A DNA stretch of 64,000 nt, taken from the NCBI GenBank assembly GCA_003290165.1, contig QNQO01000530.1, positions 496,001 through 560,000 of the forward strand, read 5' to 3'. The position numbers were made by a program, and so were the translations under genes. Source of the DNA: Berberis thunbergii. Its lineage: Eukaryota; Streptophyta; Magnoliopsida; Ranunculales; Berberidaceae. The notes below the pieces were generated by a model. The model searched no databases. It had not been told where the DNA came from and saw only the letters and a program-made list of their open reading frames with translations. This document shows, in pieces, positions 49,239 to 61,747 of the stretch. The number at the start of each line of letters is the position of its first letter. The first letter of the stretch is position 1.

Positions 49239-51134
49239 GCCTGCATAATTAGTTGAATGTTTGAAGCTATTCCACTTACATGGATTCTATATTCCTTTCC
49301 TTCCATAATACCCAACAAGTAGCGAAAGGGCCTTCCAAAGAATTTTACTTAATGCTGACTGAAAAAATGGTAACTTCCAGACGCTCTAAAGGATCTCCGC
49401 AGAACTGCATGCCACCTATTCCAACCCAAAGAGCACTCTAAAATGCCTCTAAATCAAACTTGCCCACAGCTGATAAAAAGTGCGGTGTTTCACAATCTTT
49501 GAATTAGTCATGACACAACTAATATCAATATTCATATCCCTACAGAACAGTTCTTCAAGTGTACCCTATCCCAAACCAATGTCACACAAAAATAAAACTT
49601 CTGCTAGAATCCCTTCATCCTTACCAGTTTTATCGAGAAATTATGGAAAGGATTCATGGGTACAGAATTATTTGAATGATAGTCTCGTCAACATCTTATT
49701 TTGCACTTCAGAACTTTTCACAGACAAATCATGTTTTTCCTTGCATGTGCTCAGATGAAATTTATATGGATTTTGCTTCAACTGTGGAAATAAACAAAGA
49801 AGTATTTCAAGAGATTGGGGATTAGTTTGGTATATTTTTTCTTCCCAATGAAAGAAAGCTCAATTTAAGGCTCCTATTTCTCAGCCAATGAATTGAATAT
49901 GAGGGTTTCAGAAATATGCTTCACAATCAATAGACTCCAAGTATGATAATAATCAACGGAACCCAGTATGGTGCAGGATTGAGATGTTCCTTGTCACCAG
50001 ATTCATATATAAATTGCTTTCAATGCCTAGGTCCGAATGCCCTTCCAAGAGCTGGATCAGATCACACACCAACCTTTTTAGGAATGAGTCGTTCGGCTTG
50101 CTGATCATTTGGTGATTCTTCAATGACCATCTCGCCTGAATAACCTCAGGAATCATCCTCTTACGTAAGCTCACACCTAGTTTCACATTCTCTGAAACTC
50201 ATTCAATTAGTATTTTATTTGATTAGATCACTGAATCATTTATTTCTCTGAAACGCATACACTTAGAAATTTTTTAACACTTTTTTTCAATGTCTAAAAG
50301 CAGTAAAAATAAAAATGAGTGCAATGAAACAAAATGTTGACCTTTGGAGGAAATTATAAACCTAAATCAGAAAAAAAAAAAAAAAAAAAAAAAAGTTTGC
50401 CTACTTAGGATGACCGTCTATAATTGAGATCAGACTATCATCCAAAGATAGATGAGGTTTATGAAGAGTGCATTGGTGAATGTCTCAATTTACTGTATGT
50501 CCATGTTCTGACAAAGATCGCAAAAAAATCAATTTTAGGAATAAGGAACTCGACCCATGATAAGACGTAACAAAGATTGTAGAGAGCCTCTCCCGTGCAT
50601 ACACACCCTCTCCTATCTTCAAGATTTCATTTGATTACAGTGGCTTCTCTTAGAAGTCCTTTTAGTTACAGGTGTTTTGACAAGTATGTCCCCTCAAAAT
50701 AACTGTAGAGCCTCATATATGTTCACTGGTTTTTATTTTTAGACCCATTTATCAATTGAAAATCTTAAAACTCATGGAAAACACTGATTTCACAACAGAA
50801 ACTCTGACTCTATAAGTTAGAGTAGCTTGATAGTTGAAAAGACATTCTCACGATTGTATATACATTATGCCTGGAATATGAGTTTTTTTTTTTTTTTTGT
50901 CATCAACCAGGCTTGCACTAAAAGAGAACCAGAACAATACAAGAAAGAACAGTCAAGAAATTCAACCACAGACATGCTCAATCAAATGGGCGCTCTGTCA
51001 ATATAAATATCAAGAACTTCATCGGCATGAGCAAGATGTAAAAACGATATGATGAATCAAGGCACATAAAATAAATACACACACAAATCCAACTATCATG
51101 GGATAAATCTAGGAAGAGATTTAGTACTGTTATC
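49239..51134. other. Non-coding stretch, probable intron/intergenic
   Basis: AT-rich with a 23-base A tract (50372-50394) and a T tract (50882-50898). Open frames here do not resemble known proteins. Confidence 0.4.
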
Positions 51135-51203
51135 CATTTGTTTCAATGCGACGCCTCAGAATAAGAGATTCCACAGTCCTACAGCCAGCTCCACTGACTC
51201 CAC
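51135..51203 (-). pseudogene. Candidate exon with lost donor (RTVESLILRRRIETN)
   Basis: After an acceptor (cttgaagcag) the minus strand reads GVSGAGCRTVESLILRRRIE and TN. It ends in phase 1 exactly where a donor would join the ATEEMTGLR exon at 47791 as N-D-A. But the bases there are G|GATAAC instead of G|GT, and reading through gives Gly then a TAA stop. I infer an N-terminal exon of the L18ae-like gene whose donor was lost, or a short separate last exon. Family membership is not proven. Confidence 0.35.
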
Positions 51204-52350
51204 CTGCTTCAAGTAAAATACAACATGTCATTCACCAACAGAATATAAGGTCGCAGCCACACACAGGCAACGGCAACCCTCAACAAATCTTAATGCTTCT
51301 CAGTAAGAAATGAACTAACAGTCTTAATGCTTCTCAGTAAGAAATCAAAAGAAGGAATTGAAAAAAAAATATCGTTTTTGAGACAAACTTCTTCTAGAAA
51401 AATTTGGATATGTGAATAAATAAGTATTATGTAGTTAAATCGCTATAGTCAGATCCTAATTGGTTCAAGAGCGTTATGAGATTAATCATAATTAATCGGC
51501 ATGTATTTCATAAACATATTTTCTCTATCTTTCTAAATAATATGTTACTAATTTTATTTTTTTGAATATTAATAATATTGAAGTAGTAAAAAAACACATA
51601 ACAATATATAAGGCAAATTATAAGAAAATAAAAATATTCAATGTTAGATAAACGTGCAGCTTTCCATATTCTTTAGCTTTGGTTGTTATTTTCTTTTGGT
51701 TGTCTTTCTCTTAGATCTATATATATATACACACTCTTTTATTTTTCCTTCTCTCTAGCCTCTTCACACACTTGGTATTGCCTTTTGCTAGTGTTGATGA
51801 AGTTAGGCAAATTTAAAAAAAACAATATTAACTCTTCAAATTTAGTTTTAACACATTGTCATAGACTAATTAATCAGTGAGTTCGAAAGTGATTAATCTA
51901 TAACTCGGTGAGAAAACGCCAATTCTCGCCGATTACGGCTAGAGATTATTCAAACGATTAATTCAAAAATCGTAACATTGTACTAGCGAGAAGAAATTAA
52001 TAATCAATTAGATAACATAGCGAAGTAGAAAGGATGTGATAAAATCAGGAAAAATGATGGAAAACACATCATGTACTATAAAGTTTAAATACACCTTCCA
52101 AGTACAAAATTTTGTAAGATGACACCATTTAAATGTCATGTAGTCTAAAAGTGGAAGTCGTAAGCCAAGGCAAATCTAGCATAGATATGGTCGGATCCAT
52201 GGACAGCAGGACTATAGTACCATAGGAGATGAATTTAGTCTCCCAATACTCCATCTCAACGCTTTGGCTGAAAAAATTAGAAAAGGCTTTCGAGATAGTG
52301 TTGGGCATGAATTGAGCCAACGACTTCTTAAGACCAATGCTTTGATACCA
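51204..52350. other. AT-rich non-coding stretch
   Basis: No gene supported. The last 250 bp (about 52090-52340) are the leader of the minus-strand LTR element that follows. Confidence 0.4.
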
Positions 52351-52770
52351 TGTCAACTCATCTCTCTAAATGCTCAAACGTGTAGATTAGGCAAATCTTT
52401 CATATATCAAGTGTATATCCGAATCTCGACGAGTAGGGGATGGTGTTGGAAAAGTACCTAGCCATAAAGAGGTGATGGTTTCGCCGGGATGTCTTCCACA
52501 CGCTCAGGCAACCTTCGAACCGAATATTCTTAAAGTAAACTTGCACTATTTAGGCCTTTCAACTCAATCAATACTTTTGGAGGGGTGGTTAAGTAGGGAC
52601 CATAGTTATGGTAAAAGAGTGGGACATTACACAACATAAGCGAAGATATAGACAGATTTTTATGTACATCGGTGCAGGTACAACCACATCGTAAATTCAT
52701 CTAGGAATTATTGCAAATAACACATGAGGAAAGGCCCATGGACAATGGGAGTGAGTTTTAGTTCCCAACA
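52351..52770 (-). mobile_element. LTR of a retrotransposon fragment, minus orientation (420 bp)
   Basis: On the minus strand the LTR runs from TGTTGGGAACTAAAAC to GAGTTGACA. It is followed at once by TGGTATCAAAGC (plus-strand 52339-52350), a tRNA-Met primer-binding site, and a short leader. No gag or pol and no second LTR were found. Confidence 0.6.
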
Positions 52771-54581
52771 CTAAAATATTGAAAATCTCAAACATCCCCT
52801 ATTGCTTATAAATGTATATTGAAAAGTGAAAATTATGAAATATGTGTGCAAATGCTAACATGTAAGTTATGACGTAAATGAACCAGTCCTTATTGCTAAA
52901 TCCGAATTAATTCTAATAAATATCTACTTATACAAACACAATAAAAAATTATATAAGATTTGCATTAACCAGTTATAGACGGTATTTTAGTAATCATCAT
53001 CCATTACTTGCAATTAAATAAATTATAAATGCATCAAGCCATAATTTTAAAAACTATGGGCATCACTAAACTTGATTGTTTTCTCTCTCTTTTTTTTTAA
53101 TTCCTATTGAATTGCAATTTGAAAATAATAATAATAATTAAAAATATATATATCCTAGCATAACATTCAGGAAAACTGCATGAATAAAGAAAGTACCAAG
53201 TCTATGTGATTTACCTCAAGTTTATTTGAGCCTAATGATGCGGTTATTTTATTATGTTAGTATCATTATTATAACCTTTTTTTTGGCAATTCCGCAATTG
53301 ATTTGAAAACTTCTCTTACTTTGGATAACACTCTATTGAGATGTAAATTCAAGAATGCATAAGCTCTACGGAAAACTTCTTGCACTCGCGGCTGACACAT
53401 ATCGGACAGGACAGGAACTCACCCCAACACGCTTCTGAATGATTTAGATTTTTGAAAAATTTGAACGTTCACTTGGGAAACAAAAGACATAAATTATGTA
53501 CAAGTGAAATGTTGAGAGTCAACATGACCAAAATAAACCCCTATGATTTCTTAGCCAATTTTTCAATTTGATTTGGCAGTCTAATCTCGTGGTGCTGAGA
53601 AAATAAAAAGAAGGGAAATGGCTTATTGGCTAGCCAAGGCTATACTTGGGCAGCTGCCTAGGCACGACGCACTACTTGGCCACTCACCTAACATTGTGAG
53701 GAGAAGGTGATGTTATCAGGTCCCAAACTGCCCGCTCCATTGCTAATCAGGGAAGGTTTTCAGACAGTTTGTGGGGATCCTAATTTCGAATCTCGCACTC
53801 GACAATTATTCTTCTCTTGGATTACCCATCCATTTATTATAAATTGTAGTAACATTTTGTCACTACTCTTTGGTCACTCACCACATTGCTTCCCTTCCAC
53901 CCACAAAAGGAAGACAAACAACCAACACCAAGGATACCATCAACACCACTTCTACCCAATTTTTTTTTATTTTATTACTATTACTTTTTTAATGAATGAT
54001 ACTGATATCCCTTGCAGTAGCAGCAATCTTTGAAGGAATTTCCATTCAATCTAAGACTCATCTAACATACAAACAAAAGGAAAGGGCAGAAAATGCTCAA
54101 TTCGACATGAAAAACTTACCATGAATTTTGTTTTTATTCAATGAAAAGCATAAACTTGATCGCTTTAGTCTAAAGCCACAGAAAGCACCTAAACAGTATA
54201 GATAGATAAATAGATAAACATGGTTACAGTCAATTTCTTTGCCTATTAGGCCCTATCACTATTATATGATGAACCCAACCATCACGAGTACTCTCTTTGT
54301 GATCTTCAAAATCCATCAGCATATAAATCAGTGAACTAAACATAACAAATGAAAACTAGAAAACTTCTACCCAAAACATCAAATTGACTAATTACTCCAA
54401 CCCCAATTGCCAAAATCAAAACTTTATCAAAAACCCAAAAACCCATTGATGAAGTCACTAATTACTCACATCCCAACAACCAAAATCAAAACTTTATCAA
54501 AACCCATTGATGAAATCACAACAACAAAGATAATCAATCACAGAAAAACACACAAAAAAAATCGAGGAAGGAACAACTTGC
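52771..54581. other. Intergenic or intronic DNA, no gene seen
   Basis: AT-rich. The 108-codon frame at 53707-54033 contains VCGDPNFESRTR but has no gene context, so I do not call it. Confidence 0.4.
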
Positions 54582-54760
54582 CTGCTAAAACTGATCCCAG
54601 AATCCACCAATTGTTGAGCTAAACAATGGGTAACGGACACACAGACAGATGAATCAACTAAATCAATCTCTACCTCTTCCGCTCTCTTTGATTTATCAGA
54701 CCAAAACTTACGAAGAGAGGAAATGAACTGATTTGCCGACCGAACAACCAGGTACAATAT
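54582..54760 (-). other. Possible 5' non-coding exon (minus strand)
   Basis: CT-rich, UTR-like minus-strand sequence ends at AGCAG|GCAAGT, a textbook GC-type donor. The following sequence is T-rich like an intron. It lies at the 5' side of the L18ae-like region, so it could be that gene's first exon. No acceptor partner is proven. Confidence 0.3.
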
Positions 54761-55109
54761 TTTAATCAATGTTGATCATGTACAACTTGGTGTTGTGAAG
54801 CTTAACCAGCAAAAGTTTTTGCCTTAAAAGACACGCTGCAACTGCATGACTTTGGATGTTCCATTTAATCTGCAGCTTTGAAAGCGATTTTTTCCCACCC
54901 ACCATTCTTACGGAAGGTAGTACTAAACATCACTATGATGGTGGTTCAATATTTTTGGTTCCGGCATATTTCACATACACATCCTCTCAAAATTGTTAAA
55001 GCATCCATCTATGGTCATTTTCCGGATAATTTGATTTCAAAGTTTATTTTTCTTTTCTTAATTTGGAAATACTTGATTTGAATGCGAAAATGACATAAAG
55101 TTGGCTAGA

Positions 55110-55195
55110 AAACGAGAAGAGCCTTGCTAGAACAACATCTCTAGGATGATGGATGGTGATGGGCCGACCTGACTCTCTAGAATCAGGGAAATGAG
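55110..55195. repeat. Diverged partial copy of the MES-region 125-bp repeat
   Basis: Contains ctctaggatgatggatggtgatgggccgacctgactctctagaa, a diverged version (shown across its length) of the unit found at 58091, 61089 and 61748. Confidence 0.4.
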
Positions 55196-55854
55196 AAATA
55201 CGAAAAAAGAATTGACCAACGAAAAATGCGGTAACTTCGTTTGGAGAGTAATTGTGAGATTAGTAATATGAAAGAAATTGAATATGATGACTAAAATAAG
55301 GAAATGAAAATGTGATCGAGACAAAAATTGGATTATTTGTTCTTAAGACAAATTTCGCTCGATTATAAGTGTTAGGTGATATATCTGTAAATACACCCCA
55401 TGATAATGTATCCAATCTAAATCTTACTATTTGCACCCATTCTAAAAATAAATTATTTAATCTAATCATTAATTAACTAATAAAATGTGCATTTCAATAA
55501 TAAAAATGTAATATTTGACTAAGAAATTTCTAGCTAACACTAGACATTAGAGTAATAATTATATCAACCAATGCATAATTTATGAACATTAAACTCACTA
55601 TGCGATATTATTCAAATATTAATTTCTTCGAAGCCGAAATACTGAGATAAATACAATTTTGGTAATTTCAAAAAAATGGGGTCGTTACACTTCCAATTTA
55701 AAATTCAAACGTAAAAATAAAGTTTAATATTATGTTTTAGCTAATAAAAAAGATTTTTAAAAAAAACTCAGCATTAATTCTTTTCAAATGCTTCCACTTT
55801 AAATTTCAGAAATAAAAATAAAGTTTACTATTATTATGTTTCAAGAACATTTGA

Positions 55855-57348
55855 TTACATTTTCGCAGCTTTGACCAACAAATCAAAAAGCTCTAATGGC
55901 GCTGATAAGTTAGGGCTATGGTCACTCTCTATCACAAACACATTAAATGGTGGCCACTTTTCGATCATCGAATCTTGTTGTTCAGGCTTGAGCAATAAGT
56001 CATGAATTGTCTTGATATACACACGTTTCACCTCATCAATCCCTTCGCCATCGATGAACTTTGCATTATGTTGTAATGCCTGAATAGGCCCAGGCTTCGT
56101 AAGCAAATCAACCAAGGTCCAATCCTGTGAACGGAAGAGATTAAATACAAGGCAATGACAAAACTACATCTTGATCAGTGAAAACAATATAAACTACATT
56201 CAAGTTGAAAACATTGTCTATAATTACCTCTTCAGAACACAGCTGAAAAGCCCTTTCTTGTTGAATATTTTTTTTTACCATGGCACTGGTTGGAGAGTGA
56301 TCAGTTCCTTTTTCGAACCCAAAGTCGAATTGCGAGAGATCAGGAATGCCCTATGAATAAAGAACAAAATGATAAATAAATAAATAAATAAAAAGAGTCA
56401 ACGAGAAATGCCCAAATCTAACAAACTAACTTACTAGTAGTAGTACTTTTTATGGTGATACTCGATAAATGCGTTTTAAAAATATATTTGAATATGAACT
56501 TCAGTTAAAATTATGTACAACTTGAACCCAATTTTTCCAAAATACAATAAATTATATATCTCTACTATCTATAAAGCCAAGACCATATAGTGAAATTACC
56601 TCACTGTTTGGACAATTTTCGGCCCTGATTTATTTTTATTTCAACTTTAAGGAGATCAAAGAATTTTTCAATTTATTCAAAATTTAACATTTTTTAATGT
56701 TGAATATTTTAAGCTCAATAATTACCCACTATCAATTTTTTTATTAATTAGCAAAACAAGAATTGTGTCATTTTAATTAAATTTAAATTTATTTATTCTC
56801 TCAAATCCCCATCTTTGATTTATGAAACTAAAAAATGTCTCCATTTGTGATTTATAAACTATCAAAAAATTGTGTGGGCTATAATTTTCATGATGAAAAA
56901 ACAATTGTCAAACATTATTTGAAAAAATTAATATGAAATAAAAATAAAATTATATATATCAAACTAATATATGTAAAGAAGGTATTAAATCAATTGTTTC
57001 TATTATTCATGTGCAATGTGCATGCAGGTTGACTAGTATATAAGAATTTATTGCAATATAAAGCTCCTTAAATTATTATAAATATGTGAATCATTTTCAT
57101 ATAAAAAATTAAGAAACTTACATCCTTAACATCTTGTTCCGTCAAAAACCCATTTCTCAGCATCGTGGCTCCAATAAAGATAGCCATATAAATCTTTTTG
57201 GGAAACTTGTGAATCATGTGCGTAAGGCTCAACCCTCCGCCACTGATTCCAACTACAATTATCTAAAAAATGCAACGAAATATTAAAAAGCCATATGCTA
57301 TGGTTTAACAAATAATTATGTCTCAATAAACTGAACAATTAATTTGCC

Positions 57349-57422
<74 letters not shown>

Positions 57423-58626
57423 GTTGATACTTTTGAGTAATTAAATGTTTCACAATCAGTAAACTGGATTATAAAAAACCACTTTTGACGATGTCACGTC
57501 ATCCTTGTTGCAAAACCCGATTCCCTAACCTCACTCGTTATTATGCCATAAGAGAGAAGACAACCTAAATAAACTCCTACAGATTAGGGCCATGGAGAAC
57601 TAAATATATATATGATTTTAGCCGACTTTAACACCCAATATATATGATTTAATTCCTCATGTCTCACAAAATTCTTCATTCACAAAAACATAAGGAATGA
57701 ATGATAAAGCGTTTTAATAGTGATTGTTCTAGTTTGTACAATAACATCATATGTGCAAGCCCAAATATTGAAAAACGTGTTGGAGACTATAAGTTTTGAA
57801 ATATTGAATTGCGTTGAGATTGGTAAATTAATTATTTTGGCTTAAATTTGTAAACTATAGTGTCTTTAATATGTCAAAAGTTATCATAGATTAAGTTTTT
57901 TTTGAATGATAATACAAAATATGAAGAAGTTTCAAATAGTTTTTTTTTTAATTTTTAAAAGTAATGTTTGAATGATAATACATGATGAGCAAACAAATTT
58001 GAAAGGGAAAAAAGTATATATTTTGTTATTTATAAAATCCAATATAAATTCAAGTCACTATCTTAAGACACCTGAGAAAGAGAAACAAAAAATCTAGAGA
58101 GTCAGGCCTTTAGCGCCAGGGGGCTCTCTGTAAGTGTGATTGTATTCGATTTGTACATTACGAGCATCTTTAGGATGATGGAGGGTATTGGGCCTGGCCT
58201 GGCTTTCTAGACAAGTTCGCAAGAGAAATGAAGAACGTGTATGAATACTAGAATTAGATAATCTTTACAGAAAAATTAATGGATCGGGAAGAAGAAGAAA
58301 AAATGTACCCTCGCACGGTCAGGCAAATTAGATATAAGTTCAATGAGAGGCGCGTCATATTCCTCAGGGGTCAAAATTGAGTTGGGATCAGTCGGATCTA
58401 ATCCAGCACTCTTGAGATCAGGGCATGTCACCTTGTATCCAGCTTTATCCATGAGAGACTTGATCTTGAACCAACACCAACCTCCACTTGTTATGCCATG
58501 CACCATAATGAAATGTGTTTCCGGAGGCATTTCAATAGCTTTTTCCAACAATCCATTCGCTTTTGCAACCTCCTCAGCCATAACACCTTGTGCTTGATCA
58601 CTTGTTTTATCGACCATCTCAGGCAT
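55855..58626 (-). CDS. MES17: MES17-like methylesterase (alpha/beta hydrolase)
   Basis: Minus-strand exons 58626-58309, 57262-57122, 56350-56228 and 56124-55855 join in frame into 283 residues. Motifs are HFIMVHG near residue 38 (oxyanion-loop region), nucleophile Ser in VVGISGGG (residues 109-116), acid Asp in YIKTIHDLLLKPEQQ, and His in ESDHSP. The order and spacing fit the SABP2/MES family and resemble Arabidopsis MES17 in FPKKIYMAIFIGATML and the PEQQDSMIEKWPP stretch. Family members hydrolyse methyl esters of IAA, jasmonate or salicylate; the substrate here is unknown. The usual GHS before the catalytic Ser is GIS. ATG 58626 is used because a one-base deletion breaks the longer N-terminus seen in the upstream duplicate. 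A Helitron sits in the intron between exons 2 and 3. Confidence 0.9.
56569..57036. mobile_element. Non-autonomous Helitron (468 bp) in MES17-like intron
   Basis: 5' end TCTCTACTATCTATAAAG preceded by A; 3' end gttgaCTAG followed by T. A tgca/tgca stem (tgcaatgtgca) lies about 12 bases before the end. Internal caattttcggccctg and AT-rich body resemble common plant non-autonomous Helitrons. No target duplication, as expected. Confidence 0.7.
57351..57422. repeat. (TTA/ATT)n microsatellite, about 24 units
   Basis: An uninterrupted trinucleotide run in the first intron of the MES17-like gene, the same motif as the long run at 11348-11487. Confidence 0.9.
58091..58216. repeat. 125-bp inverted-ended repeat, copy 1
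   Basis: Starts tctagagagtcaggcc and ends ggcctggctttctaga, which are inverted complements with two mismatches. Internal gcgccagggggctctctg and ggatgatggagggtattg blocks are shared with copies at 61089 and 61748. It looks like a small MITE; no target duplication was identified. Confidence 0.55.
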
Positions 58627-58727
58627 TATGAAAACTTCAAGCTCCTTGTTAATGCCACTTTGTGATTCAACTTTTTTGTTGCTTCCTCAACCATGACACT
58701 TTGTGATGATTCCATTTTGTGTACCAT
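58626..58727 (-). other. 33-codon upstream ORF formed from the frameshifted MES N-terminus
   Basis: ATG at 58727 reads MVHKMESSQSVMVEEATKK and more, then TAA overlapping the MES ATG as TAATG at 58626. Compared with the duplicate at 62350, one base of an A run is missing, which turns the old N-terminus into a uORF. Confidence 0.6.
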
Positions 58728-58780
58728 CTCTTTAACAACAACACTTTTGTTGATATTGCTTCTTAATTCGCTTTCACTTG

Positions 58781-58788
58781 TTTATATA
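58781..58788 (-). promoter_or_regulatory. TATA box of the MES17-like gene
   Basis: Minus strand CTATATAAA, about 55-60 bases before the first ATG (58727) and 155 before the 58626 ATG. The equivalent site is kept in the upstream duplicate. Confidence 0.6.
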
Positions 58789-58959
58789 GGCCTTTTTTGA
58801 ACTCTATTGAGAAAATTAGTAATAAATCTCAAGAAATATCTTGTTTGACTAGAAATATGATCTATGAAATTCAAAAGCACAAATCAAGAAAGTCATAGTA
58901 ACACACTCGACTTCATAATTTCTATCTCATGATCAATTTTCTTTTTGTTATTAATGGAA

Positions 58960-60035
58960 TAACAATTTCATGCTATTTTTTTATTTTTATTTTTTATTTT
59001 TATTTTTATGTCCTCCCATTTTGTGAGTCAAAGATGACTCTTCAATATCCTCATAATTTGTTGCGTCATTCAACAAACCGTCAATTAACTAGTCAAGGTC
59101 AATTATGTTTGAGTCGAATCTTTGACCCATAACTTAATAAGGAAGTCAAAGATGAGTCTTTAATAACGTCACTCTTTATTTGTCATGCTTCATTAATTTA
59201 TGAGCAACCTATCTCAGAAGTTTTTTTTTTTTTTAATTGTATCTTCAACGGTTGTGTCAAATTCAAACATTGCCTCAAAGGTTACAACATTGGGTATTGA
59301 AGCACTAGTTAATCCTACAAATGATAATAATACTCGCAAACCCTTGGTTGAGTTTCTACACTAATACTTGCAATTTTTCATGCATAGTGGCATAAAGTAT
59401 TTTTGTTTAATTATTCATTTATTTTTATTTTATTTTTTAAATAGATCCAACTAGCTTTAAAAACTCGCTTGTATATACTTTCGTATATGCACAAAAGGAC
59501 ACTCGCCCATATGTTTTTGTTTGTTTGTTAAACTGAGTTAAAATCATCCCCATCTTCAACTAACCTCCACCACCGTCGACCAAACTACTCCACCTTCAAC
59601 CAACCTCATCCATCTCTTCAAAGCTTTTAGAACACCTTCGAACTCACAAAGGCTTCCCCCACCCCATCCTCTCTAATATCATCCATATTCGAACTTCCAT
59701 TCATCCAAAATCACCTTCACTTCAACCAACCTCATCTATTTTCAAACTTTCAAGTTCCAAAGTACAAAATAAAGCTAACAATCAAGCATGAGACCTAAAA
59801 AATAATGAAAATCATGCAACAAATTAAAAAAAAGACCTGAAAATGGATGGAGTTTTTTTCCTAGCGAGTGGTACAAAGAGTAAATGTCAAAATGTTTTGG
59901 AGGGACAAATATGGTGGCACTAGGAAGAAAATGTGGGTGTATATACCAGCTCCTTTATATAATTGAAGACAATTTCAAGTTTACATTGGGTTGAAGGTAG
60001 ATATCTATACCTTGTGTTTAGCAGGTGATGCAGGA
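58960..60035. other. Intergenic DNA between the two MES copies
   Basis: AT-rich with a CA-rich stretch (59560-59760). No gene or delimited element is supported. Confidence 0.45.
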
Positions 60036-60039
60036 GATA

Positions 60040-60790
60040 TAACATAATTAGGAGAATTGAGAGTTTAATATTTTTTAGTAAAAGTTTGTATTTTGCAAGT
60101 TTAATTATTGTAGGAGTTATTATTTGTTTTGGCTAGGAATTAGGCAAATTTTATTATAAGTATGATTTAAATTTCTTTTTAGGAGTGTTATTTTGGTTTA
60201 TAAATAGCCCTTAGTTGTAATTGAATTTTCGGTTAGAGTTGAATAAAGATAAAGTTTAGTTGTAGAAATACTGTGAAACTTTACTTGCAATTTGTATGAG
60301 TTGGTATCAGAATGCGTTTGTGCATTCTGATTGACTTTGTCATTTCTTTCGTTGAAGTTTTTGTCATCGCTTTGAACTTTTCTTTACCACCATTGCCAAC
60401 ATCATTCATCTTAATACCATTGTCATCATCGCTCATCATTAACACAATCATCATATGCAAGATCTTCTTAGCATTTATCAAGTATTCAACTCATCATGAG
60501 TCAAGGTTATAAGAGGTGGTGAGCCTAAAGCAGTAGAAATAAAATAATTATGACAAATTAGGAATTTAATATTTTTTAAGAAAAGTTTGTTTATTTGGTA
60601 AGTTAAATTTTTTTAGGAAATTTTTTTGTCTTGGTGTAAGAATTAGGCAATTTCTATTATTAGTAGGATTTGAATTTTTGTCTATGAGTCTATTTTTTTG
60701 TCTATGTAGAGACCCCATTTGTAATCTGATTTTTTGTTATAGCTGAAAAAAGATAAAGTTTAGTTGTAGAAATTATACGGAGTTATATTT
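60040..60790 (+). mobile_element. TRIM-like miniature LTR retrotransposon
   Basis: Two similar direct repeats of about 255 bp (about 60045-60300 and 60545-60790) share attagga.aatt, tttaatattttttag, ttaggcaa and gataaagtttagttgtagaa blocks. They flank a 240-bp interior starting ttggtatcagaatgcg, a tRNA-Met-type primer-binding site. No coding capacity. Ends are approximate and the two LTRs have diverged. Confidence 0.55.
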
Positions 60791-61088
60791 GCAAATGGAG
60801 CGATTTGCAGCAGGTTCGTGCAAATGAGAAGCATATGTGATGGTTGGCCTCTACATTTGTTGTATCAAAGACTTTCATATAAATCAGAACAACGACGAAA
60901 AGAAGATGAGGAGTTTTAATTTTATTTTCATGAATTATTGTTGTGTTACTAAGGAAAACCTAATTGTATGTATGTAAAAAATTACACTAGTAAAAAATCC
61001 TTATCAAGAAAAAGAAATGAAATTCGAACATAAGCAAATAATCAATCACTAAAGCCAGCGAGTGCATCACCTAAATAAACCTCAATTC

Positions 61089-61196
61089 TAGAGAGCCAGA
61101 CCCCTAGTGCCAGGGGGCTTTGTGTGTGTTTGTATTCGATTAGTGAATTTATGAGGATTTCTAAGATGATGGAGGGTATTGAGGCTCCATGGCACA
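61089..61196. repeat. 125-bp inverted-ended repeat, copy 2 (diverged)
   Basis: Starts tctagagagccagacc and ends near cctggctctaga, with the shared gtgccagggggct and agatgatggagggtattg blocks. Confidence 0.5.
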
Positions 61197-61747
61197 CCTG
61201 GCTCTAGACAGACTGATAAATAAATATATAATTTAATATAATAAAATTTTATGCAAATTTTTTAAATACCTATTCTCCTCCCTTTTCCCTTTTCCCATAT
61301 TCACCTAAACCTTAGACGCTAACAATCACCTCAAACCCAAAACCACCAACAAACCAAATGACAAGGAGGAGGAGGAGGGAGTGGTGATGGCAGCAAATCT
61401 TTTGACAAGGTGGAGAAAGACGAGGTAGGGCAAGGTGGTAGTGGTGGTTGAATATTCTTAGATTAAATTATAGTGTCTTTAATATCTCAAAAGCTATCAT
61501 AGATTAAAATTTTTTTTGAATGATAATACAAAATATGAAGAATTTTCTAATAATTTTTATTTTTTATTTTTTATTTTTTATTTTTTATTTTTATTTTTAT
61601 TTTTTATTTAAAAAAAATAATGTTTGAATGATAATGCATGATGAGCAAACAAATTTGAAAGGGAAAAAAGTATATATTTTGTTTTTTATAAATCCAATAT
61701 AAACTCAAGTCACTGGCTTTAGACACCTGAGAAAGAGAAACAAAAAA

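Noticed and set aside
53707..54033. 108-codon frame with VCGDPNFESRTR resembling a wall-associated-kinase extracellular motif
   Set aside because: Only a handful of residues fit and there are no other receptor-kinase exons, splice sites or spacing of cysteines.
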